Source: Ceratodon purpureus (taxonomy: Eukaryota; Streptophyta; Bryopsida; Pseudoditrichales; Ditrichaceae). Taken from it: 64,000 nt of DNA. The DNA lies in assembly GCA_014871385.1 (NCBI GenBank), contig CM026428.1, positions 5,074,820 through 5,138,819 on the forward strand, written 5' to 3'. A program made the position numbers and the translations under genes. Below, in pieces: positions 45,785 to 58,976 of this stretch; positions within the stretch are counted from its first letter, which is position 1, and each line of letters opens with the position of its first letter. The notes beneath the pieces were generated by a model. That model made no database searches. It had not been told where the DNA came from and saw nothing but the letters and a program-made list of their open reading frames with translations.

Positions 45785-48242
45785 ACATCAAGTTCATGAT
45801 TTACTAATTCAGACTGATAATTGAATGCCTCTCACAGGACTTACTTTAAATCAATAACATAAATCAGACATTTAAGGCAACCAAAGGCATATTACATCAC
45901 TGAGCCAACTATATCATTACACTGACTATAGTCTGATCTTTCTCCCAAGGCTATCGTCTTACTATCCACTCATTCAATCAGACTATAGCCTTTCATTTCT
46001 TACAGACAAGACTGTAGTAAAAATAATAGCTTAGAACTCATGAGTACGCTCCAATCATTAGCTGTAACTTTAAGATTGTATTCATAATCTCAAAAATATG
46101 AATACATATGTAGTAAAGTTAGAATACTATAATGATTCTGGCTAAAGAAAAAAAATTGTATCCTTCTCCTTAAGTAGTCTTTCTAATTCCTTACTAATTT
46201 GCCTTTAAGTTTCAAATGAACTTACTACCTGCTGAAGGCTGTTCAACTACCTCCAACCACCTTCTTTTCCTTGATATTACCCTATTTCCATTTTGATCAG
46301 TTATTTCCTTAATGTGTTAAGACTATAGTCCTTTTAATCTGATTTTCATAGTCCCTTTAATCTGATTTTCAGTTTCTCTAAATGGGTCAAAAAGAAAAAT
46401 GAACATAGAAGTTAAGATTTTTAATACAATAGGAACATAGTCTTTAATGATAAGAATCTTGAACGAGCTTGTTGAATTCTCACTTAAAGTCATCAATCTT
46501 TAGTTACTCAAACCTAAAATTGGAAGCACTTCAGAGCTTTAGAACCTATTCATTGCAATCTTGCAAAGCGTTCATTGCAATTTTGCATACCACTAGTACC
46601 CCCTTCTTGTTCTTGCATGCCACACTACAAAGCATTGTTCCTTACAGCGTTTTAATTTTTCAAAACTTGAGCCTTGATATTGTTATTGTTGATCAAAGTT
46701 GCTCTGTAAAGCCAATAGACTGATGTTCTTTTAGAAGAATGCAACATTATTTTGAGATCCAAACGTCAATATTATAAACTACAACATTGGCGTCGTTTCC
46801 CTTGGAACTCAACAACACATACAATTGAAATAACATTTATTACATGCAGTTAACAATTTGTATATAAGCAAATCCACTCTTTTATTTTGAAATGAAGCCA
46901 CAATACAAAAAAAAAAACAAAAAATATCTAATGAGAAGCAATGTCATTAAAACATAATGTAAAAAGTTTTGAATTTTTTTTTTTGAAAATATCCTCATAT
47001 TCTTCATATATTCCACTTATCTATTTGATTCACTTAAAACTTTGAGCCAAAAAAAAGAAGAAATAAAGTTTCTTTTAACTTTAAGACCTTCAAGGTAGGA
47101 TGAACACTGTAAACATGTATCAGATATATCAACAAACATGTAAAAACATATCAACACTTGTATCAAATAATTTAGCATAGCTTTTATCTAAAAACTTAGG
47201 AAAAACAACAATCTCAAGCACTAACTAGTGAATAGATTCAAGACAATGTAATTATACAAGCACAAAATGAGGAAAGAAGATAAGCATCAATGAACTCCAT
47301 AGGAGCATAAACAAAGGGCTAAATGGTGAGCCAGACATATCAAATTAGGAAAACTATACCTTCTTATTCTTGCTAAAAAACAAACAACCTTTGTTGAACC
47401 CAAAAAGTAGCTTCATGAGTAATTAATAAAACGTGGTTTTTTTAATTTTAATTTTATTTTAATTTTATTTTTATGTTTGTGAGTAGTTTAACTAAAGAGG
47501 GATGAAAGAGTTGCAAATTTCTTTTTGGATATTTTGAGGGACAACTTTAGTGATAACCTTTTCATATAAAAAGTAATCTTCTAAATAAGTATGCTACTTC
47601 TAAATCATTATCTTCGCTTTACCATTAGAAGTTTTTGGAAACCTTGGTTAGACTAATCAATGATAATATATCTCTAAAGTTTAATTCGCAGGAAATCAAA
47701 TGAACTCTAGCATTACAACAATCAAATCACTAATAAACCTTCTTGTTCATTATTAATAAACCCTCTTGTTTATCACCATATTAAAATTTTATTTTTTTGA
47801 TAAAAACTTCAATAGTATTAAAATTAAATCCATATGAAATAATTATATTTAATTTCTCTCTAAATTTTTGTACAACTTGATACTTGGGAAATGATAGACC
47901 ATACAAAACCATTGGCACTTGCAGCTCCTTGCAAACACATTGTGCAATATGTTGTAAATTTATACAATAAAAAAAATCAACGTGCCCACTCTATTCAGAT
48001 ATTTTTGCTTTGACTAAAGGAATTTTTGGTGCTTCAAATTTACACTAAAGACATTTTACAAAATTTAAAGTTTTTCTAATATTAAATTCTTATGATAAAA
48101 AGAATGACAAAAAAACTTACTAAAATGTGCATTCAAAAAAATTAAAAAATAATCAATATCTACATCAATTATGTATTTTGCATTAACTAAAAAATAGATT
48201 TTAATTATAAATAAATTACATGATATTCAAACTATGTAATTC
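45785..48242. other. AT-rich spacer
   Basis: No gene recognised. Frequent GACTATAGTC-like palindromes occur between 45900 and 46350 (and at 44640-44700), with no clear unit length. Confidence 0.4.
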
Positions 48243-48245
48243 ATT

Positions 48246-48406
48246 CACTAAACAAAACCATGTCCACAATGACCAGAACATGTGACGAGAATCTTGACCA
48301 TTCTGACTAGATTAATCGGATATAAATAAACAATGGATAATGTGGTCAGAATGATCATGACCTAGGTCACCTCTTCTAATCACTGGAGGCATGCTTGCTA
48401 CTAGTG
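48246..48406. mobile_element. CACTA-like MITE (161 bp)
   Basis: Left end CACTAAACAAAACCATG, right end reverse complemented CACTAGTAGCAAGCATG; flanks ATT at 48243-48245 and 48407-48409. The right end is nearly the same as that of the MITE at 33985 (CACTAGTAGCAA), but the left end and the interior differ, so this is a related or decayed copy. Confidence 0.65.
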
Positions 48407-48409
48407 ATT

Positions 48410-49854
48410 TAAAAAGAAAAAATCAATTATTTCCTTTGAATAAATACACATATAAATGCATGTATAAATGTACATCAAAGATCCATCAACTGACAAGACA
48501 GTTCCAAACCCACTCAAACACCCCACAAATCAGGCTTCCAGAGTCCCCACACAGTAAAATTAGACCAAACCTCCCACTCACTTCACCTCACATCACAACC
48601 CAATACACACAGTACGAGGTTGACTAATGTGTATCCATCGAATTCTTCGGACAACCCTCAGTTAGAATGTAGAACACTGTTCACGTAGAACATGTAGAAC
48701 CCTGAAATCACAAATTTAAGGTTTTACAGTCTTTTTTTAGATTTTTTTTGTGCAAAATTCAAGTTTGAAATCACATATTCAAAGTTCTACTGTCTTTTTT
48801 TAGATTTTTATTTAACAAACTTCAACTTTTACGATCCAAATTTAGACAAGAGAACCCTTCCCGCAGAACGTGGGACCAATGTCCTACAAGTTGGGAGGTT
48901 AAGCTAGGGCCCACCAAGGGTTCTCCGGTTGGATAAAAAGCCACCGAACCCAAGTTGTGAAAACCGGACAGAAACAAGCAAAACAAGTACATAAACAACC
49001 AAGGTTAGGATTTCACAGAAAACTCTCTTCTCAGCAACTCATGACCATGTCTATCTGAACAACAATTCCATGAGGCTGTGATACCACATCCATTATCATA
49101 CATAAATGCCACACCTTGGGAGTGCACACATTTCTAATGGTATTCCTGAATCTTAACCATTAGGGCTCTAGTGGTGATTGATTGCAGCAAGTGGCAACTT
49201 CAACCAGGTTAGTCTTGATGATTTAAGGTTTTGTCAAGAACATGTTGGATTGGTGATTGGTAAAGTAGGTTGATTGCTTTGTTGATGGTTGTAAGTTTGC
49301 TATGTGTATGTCTGGTGGTGGATGTTGTGTGTGTGTTGTCAGGGTTGGTGGTGGAAAAGGAGGGGCTTTTGTTGTGTTTGAGTTAAGTTTGTTGAAGGTG
49401 GAGTGTGTTTGCAGGTTTGCTTTTTTTTTTTTTTTTTTTTTTTCATGTGGGATGTGTGGAAGGAAGGAGGAGCAATTGCAAGGTGTTGGTTTGCTTGAAG
49501 TGTTGGTGTCTGTGTGCAGGTTTTGGCAGTGTTTTTTGTTTGTTTTGGTTTTGTTTGGGCCGGTTGATCCTGTTGTGGAGAATGGTTGGAGTTGGGCAAC
49601 ATTGTTTGGTATTGTGATGATTGTGAGGTGTGGTGGTGGGAGTGATTGGCTTGGGAGGATTAGGGGTAGTTGTGTTTTGAGTGGGATTGGGACTGTGGCG
49701 CTCTGGGTTGAATTACAGAGTCTTTGTTTTTCACGAATTTGAGGAAGCTCTTTTCCGGTGGAGGAGTGGAGGTTGGTGTGATGATCATTTGGGGTTCGAT
49801 ATTTAGGGTTTGAGTAGGGTTTTAAGAAGCTTAAACGCATCTTCTTAATTGGTA
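48410..49854. other. Spacer and probable promoter of the ALKBH-like gene
   Basis: From about 49200 the plus strand becomes T/G-rich with a 24-nt T-run near 49421. Open frames on both strands here are products of that skew. The 5' UTR of the following gene should begin in the last few hundred bases. Confidence 0.4.
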
Positions 49855-52338
49855 ATGTTGTTGATGAGCTCGGCAGGAGGGCTTACTCGTCTTGGCAAGA
49901 TGGGTTCTGTAGGGGACGAGTCTCAAGGTGCTGTTGCGGAGGTCGTCAAGGAGCTGCCTGCGGAGCCTCACCTTCAGGAAGCTGAGATTCGTGAAGATGC
50001 TGCAACTGAAGAGCCTGTTGTTGACAAGGTGGAGGATACGTCGGTGGAAGTGATTGAAGAGCCTCATGTTGACAAGGTGAAGGATGTTTTGGTGGAGGTG
50101 ATCGGAGAGCCTCATGTTGATAAGGTGGAGGATGCTTCGGTGGAGGTGATTGAAGAGCCTCATGTTGACAAGGTGGAGGATGGGTCGGTGGAGGTGAATC
50201 GGGTGATTGAAGAGCCTCAGGTTGACGTTGTCGAGGGTGCTTCAGTAGACGCTGTAACGCAGAAGTTTTCTGAGGTCATGGGTACAGGTATTGATGAGAA
50301 AGTGGACAATGGAGTGATGACAACGGGTGAGCCAGAAGTCATGGGGAATGACGCAGGTGTTGAGGAGGTGGTGCCTGCACCGAAACGCAAGCTGCCCAGT
50401 GTTAAGAGGTTTTCTGCTCGTCGGAGTGCAGGCATTGACGACGGGAACACGATGGACTACGGATCGGTGGCAACCGGCGACGCAGTTCCTGACTCAAAGG
50501 CGCCCTCAGCCATACGCAAACAGCGTGGTGCCCACAGATTCTCCTCTCGCATCGGTTTGGGGATTGATGATCGTGATACAGTGGACTATGGGTCGGTGAC
50601 AACGGATACTCCTCCCAAACCCTCTCCAAAACCTGTTGAGACTAGCGCAGTTGCTGAGGAGGCGGTGCCCACGATAACACCTAAAAAGGTGCTCAGTGTT
50701 GCTGAAAGGGAGCAACTTCGGTTGCTGAACATCAAAAGAAACAAGGAGATTGTCTGCTTGGAGCGGGTTCGTGGCAAATTGGTGGATATAACCGCAGGCT
50801 TGGAGCTCCATACAGGAGTTTTCAGCAGGGTGGAGCAACAGAAGCTCGTTGATTTGGTGCGAGAACTTCAAGCAAAAGGCCGTCGAAATGAGCTGAAAGG
50901 TAAGTGCCGCTCTGTCACTTGAACCTTGTTTTTACCTACTGTCACGAAGAACGAAAACTTTCACGAACGCTGGACTCAGTGGACTGTGTATTTGGGCCTG
51001 TGAGACTGTCTCCTTGGTTTCTGGGGACTTCAGAGTAGTCCATTCCATGAGTCTACCGCTTTTGTACGTTTCAGTTTGTTCACGAACGTTTTATAACTGG
51101 TTTTTATTCCGGAATGGTTCGAAACCAGTTTTTGATTTTCGTTACCTTGGTATTTTCTTGTATCACTGATTGCATCTGTCACCACTAAATGTCGGAATGC
51201 GTATGTGTATGTGGCATTGTCGGAGGCTATGTTATGAGCTTGTTGAAAGGAATTATTTAGGTCCATCTCCAAATGTAGTTAAATGTTTGTACTGTTGTTA
51301 TTACAGAAAGGACGTATAGTGAGCCAAGGAAGTGGATGAGAGGCAAAGGACGGGTGACGCTGCAGTTTGGATGCTGTTATAATTATGCCGTTGTGAGTTT
51401 TTTTGCCCGTGCCCAAGCCTCTTCGGGATGTCGATTATCAGTTTGTATCACATAAACACTTTTAAATGGTTCGTTTGTAGATCGTTTATCATGTTTTGAT
51501 CTATGTTTTGATCTACTGGTGTGACATAGGTGCTCTGCAATTGCTTTACACACTCTACTGTAAAACTGGCTCAGATTATTCTCTAAAAATCAGAGAGGCC
51601 TGTATAGCTACTATCTTCAAGTGTCAATCATCTTTGTATAATAATTCCTTTCAACTCGCTACTTAGTAGTGAAGTAAGAACTTCTGGTCCCTTTTCATAA
51701 GGCGACTATTGATTGTTTGACTGTTCGGATTCGTTGATTTACAGGACAAGAATGGAAATCCACCTGGGATTTTACGTGACGATGTTGTCGACCCTATTCC
51801 TCCTCTGTTACGGACGACGATCAAGCGGTTAGTAAGGTGGCATGTGTTGCCACCAACATGTGTGCCAGACAGCTGCATAATCAACATGTACGAGGAAGGC
51901 GATTGCATTCCCCCACATATTGACCACCACGATTTCCTCAGACCTTTCTGCACACTCAGTCTTCTGAGTGAATGCAACATTGTATTTGGAGCGAATCTAG
52001 AGATTCTGGGACCAGGAGACTTCGGTGGAACACTTTCCCTTCCACTGCCTGTGGGGTGAGTTTCTTTCTCTAGCACTTTGTGGACAGTGTGAATATCGTG
52101 AATGTTGTGAATTCTAATTTATTGTGAATGGGGTTGTGGATTCAGATCGGTGCTTGTGCTGAATGGAAACGGAGCTGATGTTGCGAAGCATGCCGTCCCA
52201 GCTGTGCCAACCGAGAGGATATCGATCACATTTAGGAAAATGGATCCAGCAAAGGTTCCGAGAGGATTCTCCATCGACAAAGAATTGCAGGACCTGCGGC
52301 CTGCTGCGCTACCTTCAATGCAGCCTGATGAGTCATGA
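49855..52338 (+). CDS. AlkB-type Fe(II)/2-oxoglutarate RNA demethylase (ALKBH9/10-like), four exons
   Basis: Exons 49855-50899, 51307-51392, 51745-52055 and 52146-52338 sum to 1635 nt (544 residues); all introns are GT-AG. The first true ATG is 49855. The catalytic half is strongly conserved with plant ALKBH9/10 proteins: PRKWMRGKGRVTLQFGCCYN (exon 2), then NGNPPG, YEEGDCIPPHIDHHDF and VLVLNGNGADVAKH. Iron ligands are His435, Asp437 and His496; the 2-oxoglutarate-binding arginine pattern is RISITFR (505-511). In Arabidopsis these enzymes remove N6-methyladenosine from mRNA. The N-terminal ~350 residues are acidic and repetitive: five 16-19 residue units of the EEPHVDKVEDASVEVI type at about residues 52-134, then two copies of an RFSxR...GIDDxxTxDYGSV block. 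These are probably disordered. Confidence 0.93.
50008..50256 (+). repeat. In-frame 48-bp tandem repeat in the ALKBH-like gene
   Basis: Units start at 50008, 50056, 50104, 50152 and 50209; the fourth is 57 bp because of three extra codons (Asn-Arg-Val). Each encodes a variant of EEPHVDKVEDASVEVI. The exact codon period keeps the frame open regardless of unit number, so length polymorphism is likely. Confidence 0.95.
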
Positions 52339-53689
52339 TCGTTTTTTCTTGGGCGTCCCTCAGATGATTAGGTTTTACAAAAGCAAACATTCTAATTTTA
52401 TGTTGACTTCCTAAGCTTTATTTTTCTTCTTTTCCAAAGAAAAAATCCTCACTTCAATTTTTAGAAGCAAACAGACATAGATTTTATTGAAGATACTTTT
52501 CCCATGACAGCATGCACAATCATTGTGCACAAAGGGATTACCTGAAAGCTCACTCATTCCAATTCCAAAAGTGCTCAAGCAGAGTATCTATTCCAGAGTA
52601 GGAAAGTTCTGATGCGCTGACTGTAACACCAAAACAGTAGACTCATGTATATATTCACGTCAGTAAAGATCAGCCTTGCTGAATTTCGAACTCCGATCTG
52701 TCTCTTCCACCAGAAACAACACCGTTCATTATCATGCCCTCACATTCACATCTCTCTCTCGTCACAAGATTTCAAGCAACGTGTGTCAAAGGTTAATCAT
52801 CTGCAACCTCCTACTTCCTCTTCTTTCGTAAAAACTAATGAAGTGAAGTCCCCTCGAAGTGGCCGCAGCACTGGACTACACAAAACCACCAAAATATCAC
52901 ACAAACACAAACACATGGCAGAGTACCGAATCGCACAACTAGCCGACGCAACTACAGAATTAGTGGTGATCCAAGCTTGCCGCATTTGACTTGACACCAC
53001 AGTCAGGAGATGAAAACACAGAAACGGCCAAACTGTCACGCAACGGACGGTGCCCACTAGTCCAAAAAAGACTCATATCCCACCTCTCACGACAACTCAG
53101 GTGCAAAAGCTGCAAGCACTGCATGACTCCGGCCAGTCCAGTGCACAGTTGGACTCACCGAGAATAAATATCTCCCATAATTGCATCGAAAAGGCCACCC
53201 TCGCAACTTGAATCCAACACACTCCCACTGCAAGCATCGAAGATTCGCTAAAAAGATCCCCATAGCCCACTGGCCAACACCATCCGTTGTGCATCATTCC
53301 CGGCGGGCCCCCGCTTGCACCCATCTCGTCCGCAAGCGAGGTCCCATGCCAGGGCCAAACCAGGAGCACGCAAGGAGACGAATGCTGGACGATGAGAAAC
53401 GGGCGAGAGATGTACGAGAGCGACGCACGGGTGGCCCGAGACGCGCTGGAGGAGCGCCACATGTTTGCCACCATGGGCTCGTACATTCCATTCGGCCGTC
53501 ACCCCTCGAATCTTCCGCTGGGAAGGTGCTCGCATCCTCAAATGCGATCGCCCAGTTGCCCATCTCCTCATAGACACGCTCTCGTTGCAGTGCAGCATTG
53601 CCTGCTGCCATCAAACCAGCAACTCTGTTCAGGTGCGTTGCCTCTCGCATCTGGTCACCACTTGGAGCATAGGCCAGTGTATGTGTATG
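52339..53689. other. Spacer between ALKBH-like gene and PGM
   Basis: No supported gene. The 53100-53650 part is GC-richer and open in several frames on both strands, none recognisable. It might carry a non-coding exon of the PGM transcript. Confidence 0.35.
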
Positions 53690-54360
53690 TCATTTCGCTC
53701 TGTTTGCTTTCGAGTGTTTGGAATGTGTCGATTGTGTGGAGTATGTGGAAGTGCATGTGGATTTCGGAGATCGCTCTGTTGTGGATGTGATTTCGCTCAG
53801 GTTGATTGGAGTATGTGGTAGTGTATGTGGTTTTCTTGAGGTAGGTATGTGGAGATTATACTTGGAGTGTGTGCGTTTGTTAAGGTTGGTTGCCTCTTGC
53901 ACGTGGGCTTAGTTTTTGAGATCACTTGGAGTGCATTTAGTGTGGTATCGTTGAGGTAGGTTGTCTCTTGTATTTGGTTGGATATCGTTTTGGAGTGTGT
54001 TGAGTATGTGGTAGTTTGTGTGATTTTGGAGCTTCCTGGCATTTGGTGATGATTTTGGGGATCAATTGGAGTTTTTGGGGTGTGGAGAGTATGTGGTAGT
54101 TTGTGTGATTTTGGAGCTTCCTTGTATTTGGCTGTGATTTGGAGATCATTTGGAGTATCATGAGGTAGTGGTTGTGTATGTGATATTGGGTTATGTTGGT
54201 GGGTGTCTTGAGGGGAGATTGTCGGAGGTATGTTGGTTGATGGTTTTGGGGAGTGTGGATCATGTTGTGCGAGTCGAGTGGGTTGGAGTTCAATGTCAGA
54301 GTGGGTTTGGTGATGGATGATTGTATGTTGGGTGTTGGGTTGTGGATGGTGAAAGGTGTT
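53690..54360. repeat. T/G-skewed degenerate tandem repeat upstream of PGM
   Basis: The plus strand is almost free of C. Diverged copies of an ~85-bp unit are visible, the clearest being AGTATGTGGTAGTTTGTGTG at 54004 and again at 54089, each followed by ATTTTGGAGCTTCCT. Similar GGAGTATGTGG blocks occur at 53739 and 53808. The block ends about 130 bp before the PGM start codon and could be a 5' UTR intron or promoter repeat. Confidence 0.75.
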
Positions 54361-54479
54361 GGAGTTTTTTGATGCTCGTGATTCAGTGGAATTGACGTTT
54401 GGCATTGGAACAGGGGAGTTTGGGTATCGTTGGAGGGCTGAGATCGGTAATATCGAGTCGGTGGAAGGGTGTGGAGTGA

Positions 54480-56378
<1,899 letters not shown>

Positions 56379-57684
56379 ATTGTGATTGACCTGCAAATCT
56401 TTTCACGGTGAGCTCACTTTTGGTCAAGACTTTGATCCCTGGCTCAACTTACTTCTACGGCCCTGGGTCGGTCCAGTTTTGGTAAAAGGTGTATTTTAGG
56501 TTAAAAAATATTTGTCTTTTTTTTTCCTAGTGATGGAGGAGTATGTAGGTGAGGTGGTCCTTCACGTTTGTAAGAAGTTAAGCTGGCGTGTAGATCATCC
56601 CTCCTGAGCTTCTTATCACTTTATTAGTCTGAGGTACAGCAATTGTAGCATTGAGGGTAGAGGTTTTCACAGTAACTGCTGCTGTATAGATTGAAGCTCT
56701 GCTTTTCAATGCTCGGGAAAAAGGCTTAAGTTGTGAGCGAATCAGTCTGTTCAACCTTGAGAGAATTTGCAGCTATGTCTTTGTAACAAACGATAACAAA
56801 TCAAAAATTTAGCGATCTAAGTTTTACATTCTCATCGGAGTTTGAAATGTGTCTAGTTTTGCTGTGAAGAATTGCTGCTGTTGCTTCATATGTTGCAGGC
56901 TTTTTTTTTGTATGACTACAATGGAAATCATGTCTCTGCCCACTCATTATGGTTGTGTTTTCCGAGAATGTTACTTGTAGTTCCAATTCTATGGCAATAT
57001 ATGCCTGTGACCAATGTACCCCTGCAGGAAGATGCATTCTTAGAATGTAACGACCTTTGATTCCATTAATCAAATTGTTAAAAATTCAAAGTTTAATCTA
57101 TTGGCCTTTATACCAAAAATCACACTTTAAAGTTTCTTGCTGCCGATTGTGCTTACATGGTGATACTTTTCAAAAGTTTTGGCAACAAAATATGCATCGC
57201 CATTTTGGACTGATCCAAACCTTTCGTAGAGATTTAAAGTTTTATTAAAAAAAAATATATATGTATAACAAAACAAAGTTCTTGGCTATTCAAGAATATG
57301 TTGACTCAAATTTAATCAAAACCTCAAATAATCAAAACTTTTGTACGATAAATGACTTTATCCTTCAATTTTATCTTGCATGTTCCTCATTGGTGCATTT
57401 TAAATCCCAATATTTTCTAAAAAATAATAATTTATTTTCAATTTTTTCTAAATGTTCTAACATTCAACTCATGAATCTTAGACTTGACCTTTGTGGCTTC
57501 ACACTATAACCAACCCAAGGCTTCAGTTCACAAACTCAATACATTTTCTTTCCAACTCAAATCTTCAGACTCTCACCTTCATTCCACCTCAAATTCCGAC
57601 GATCGGCCTTTCAACTCAAGTCACACTATGAAACAACCCTAACATCCTTCCTAGAATGGTAAGGTAGAGATGGATATTCCTGAA
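56379..57684. other. 3' flank of PGM and AT-rich spacer
   Basis: Contains the PGM 3' UTR (probably to about 56800) and AT-rich sequence without recognised genes. Confidence 0.45.
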
Positions 57685-58021
57685 TGGTAAGGTAGAGATG
57701 GGTATTCCCGTCAGGGTTCTAATTCCGTGCCTTATCACAGCACCAATATCTGAGCAGACAGCACATGACTACCGCACTTAGCAGATTTCATAACAACCTA
57801 TCATGTTCTCGATGCAAGAATCTTTGTATTGCATATGCCTATTGATGGAAATAGTGGTCTAGAATGTTGCACTTCAAATATTCATGAAAATTTGATAAAT
57901 TTCTTAAAAAAATTTTTAAAAAATCAGATTTGTGATTTATGATTTAATATCTATTTGTATAAATTTTATTCCGATCTCTAAACTGGCTTAAACTGATGGA
58001 AATACCCATCTCTACCTTACC
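57656..58021. repeat. Possible MITE with GGTAAGGTAGAGATGG termini
   Basis: GGTAAGGTAGAGATGGRTATTCC occurs twice directly (57658 and 57686; quoted here as consensus core GGTAAGGTAGAGATGG) and once inverted at the right (CCATCTCTACCTTACC, 58006-58021). The unit could be an element of about 335-365 bp with 20-bp inverted ends, one end duplicated. I could not find a convincing target duplication. Confidence 0.55.
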
Positions 58022-58089
58022 AACAAATTCGCAACCATAAACATTTGCAACCGCTCGACAATCAACCATTGCCAGGAAAAAAACAATAA

Positions 58090-58795
58090 GGGCCGGTTCA
58101 GACTATGGCCAAACTCGAGAGGAGAAGCTCAGTCCACTGTCCCGAACTTGGTCCATAGGAGAAGGTTTTGAGCTAAAAAGTAATCTTAAATAATCCATTT
58201 GGGGACTTTGGGCGGGCATAGTGTGAAGGCCCTAAGGAGAAGGCCAAAGGCCAAGACCTATGATCCGAATATTCAGACATTTATAGAAAATCGAAAAAAA
58301 ATCAAAAAAATCTGAAAAAATTAGGGAAGGTGTAAAAACTAATGAAGAATGTGTGGAAAAAATTTCAGCAAATTCTACATTGTTATGACAAAGTTATGAG
58401 TGATTGAAGTTCAGCTTATTTTTTGACAGCATTGGTATAAACCTAATGATTGTCAAAAGGTTCATTAAATAGAACATGACAAGGCAAGTGGAGCATGACC
58501 AGCTCTTATTAGCCCATGAACCTTGTCTTCTTGTGGATATTTTAATGAAAAAAAATTTCTTCTCTCGACGGAAGTTTGGGTCGAGCATTTTGCTCGACCC
58601 AAACTTTGGTCGACAGGTGAAACTCTTGGCGCCAAAATTTCCCAAAAGCACTGCCACCTAAGCTTTTTTGGAGGCGACCTCCTTTGGACCTTGGCCTTAG
58701 TGTGAAGGCCGAGAGGAGAAACTTTGTGGTTTTCTGTAATTTCATTGGTTGGGACACTTCTCCTCTCAAAGTTTGGCCATAGTCTGAACCGGCCC
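58090..58795. mobile_element. PIF/Harbinger-type MITE (706 bp) upstream of the rhomboid gene
   Basis: Inverted ends GGGCCGGTTCAGACTATGGC are perfect for about 26 bp and remain similar for about 40. Flanks are TAA (58087-58089) and TTA (58796-58798), matching the TWA target of Harbinger elements with one change. No transposase frame is visible. Inside lies a perfect 15-bp-stem hairpin with a 3-nt loop (58573-58605). The element ends only 182 bp before the rhomboid start codon. Confidence 0.85.
58573..58605. repeat. Perfect 15-bp hairpin in the Harbinger MITE
   Basis: AGTTTGGGTCGAGCA (58573-58587), loop TTT, then its exact reverse complement TGCTCGACCCAAACT (58591-58605). Confidence 0.95.
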
Positions 58796-58840
58796 TTAGA
58801 ATGCACAACTCACAACCAACGATAATACCTTTCCGTCCAG

Positions 58841-58930
58841 CGACAAAAACATCGTCCGTCTCCCGTCTAACGATAAAAGCATCGTCCGTCGTTTGTCTAA
58901 CGACAAAAACATCGTCCGTCGTCGTTCGTC
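58841..58930. repeat. Three 30-bp repeats upstream of the rhomboid gene
   Basis: Units start at 58841, 58871 and 58901 and share CGAYAAAARCATCGTCCGTC. They lie between the Harbinger MITE and the rhomboid start, in probable promoter or leader sequence. Confidence 0.9.
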
Positions 58931-58976
58931 ATGCCGAGAGAGCGACGAGAGGAGAGAAGTCGAGAGACGAGGCGAC

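Noticed and set aside
49223-49840. 205-codon minus-strand frame and overlapping plus-strand frame before the ALKBH-like gene
   Set aside because: Low-complexity sequence with a Lys or Phe homopolymer from the T-run and Thr/Pro/Asn-rich skew; no recognisable domain.
53097-53650. Several overlapping frames on both strands
   Set aside because: Mutually exclusive frames with no recognised domain; not enough to call a gene.
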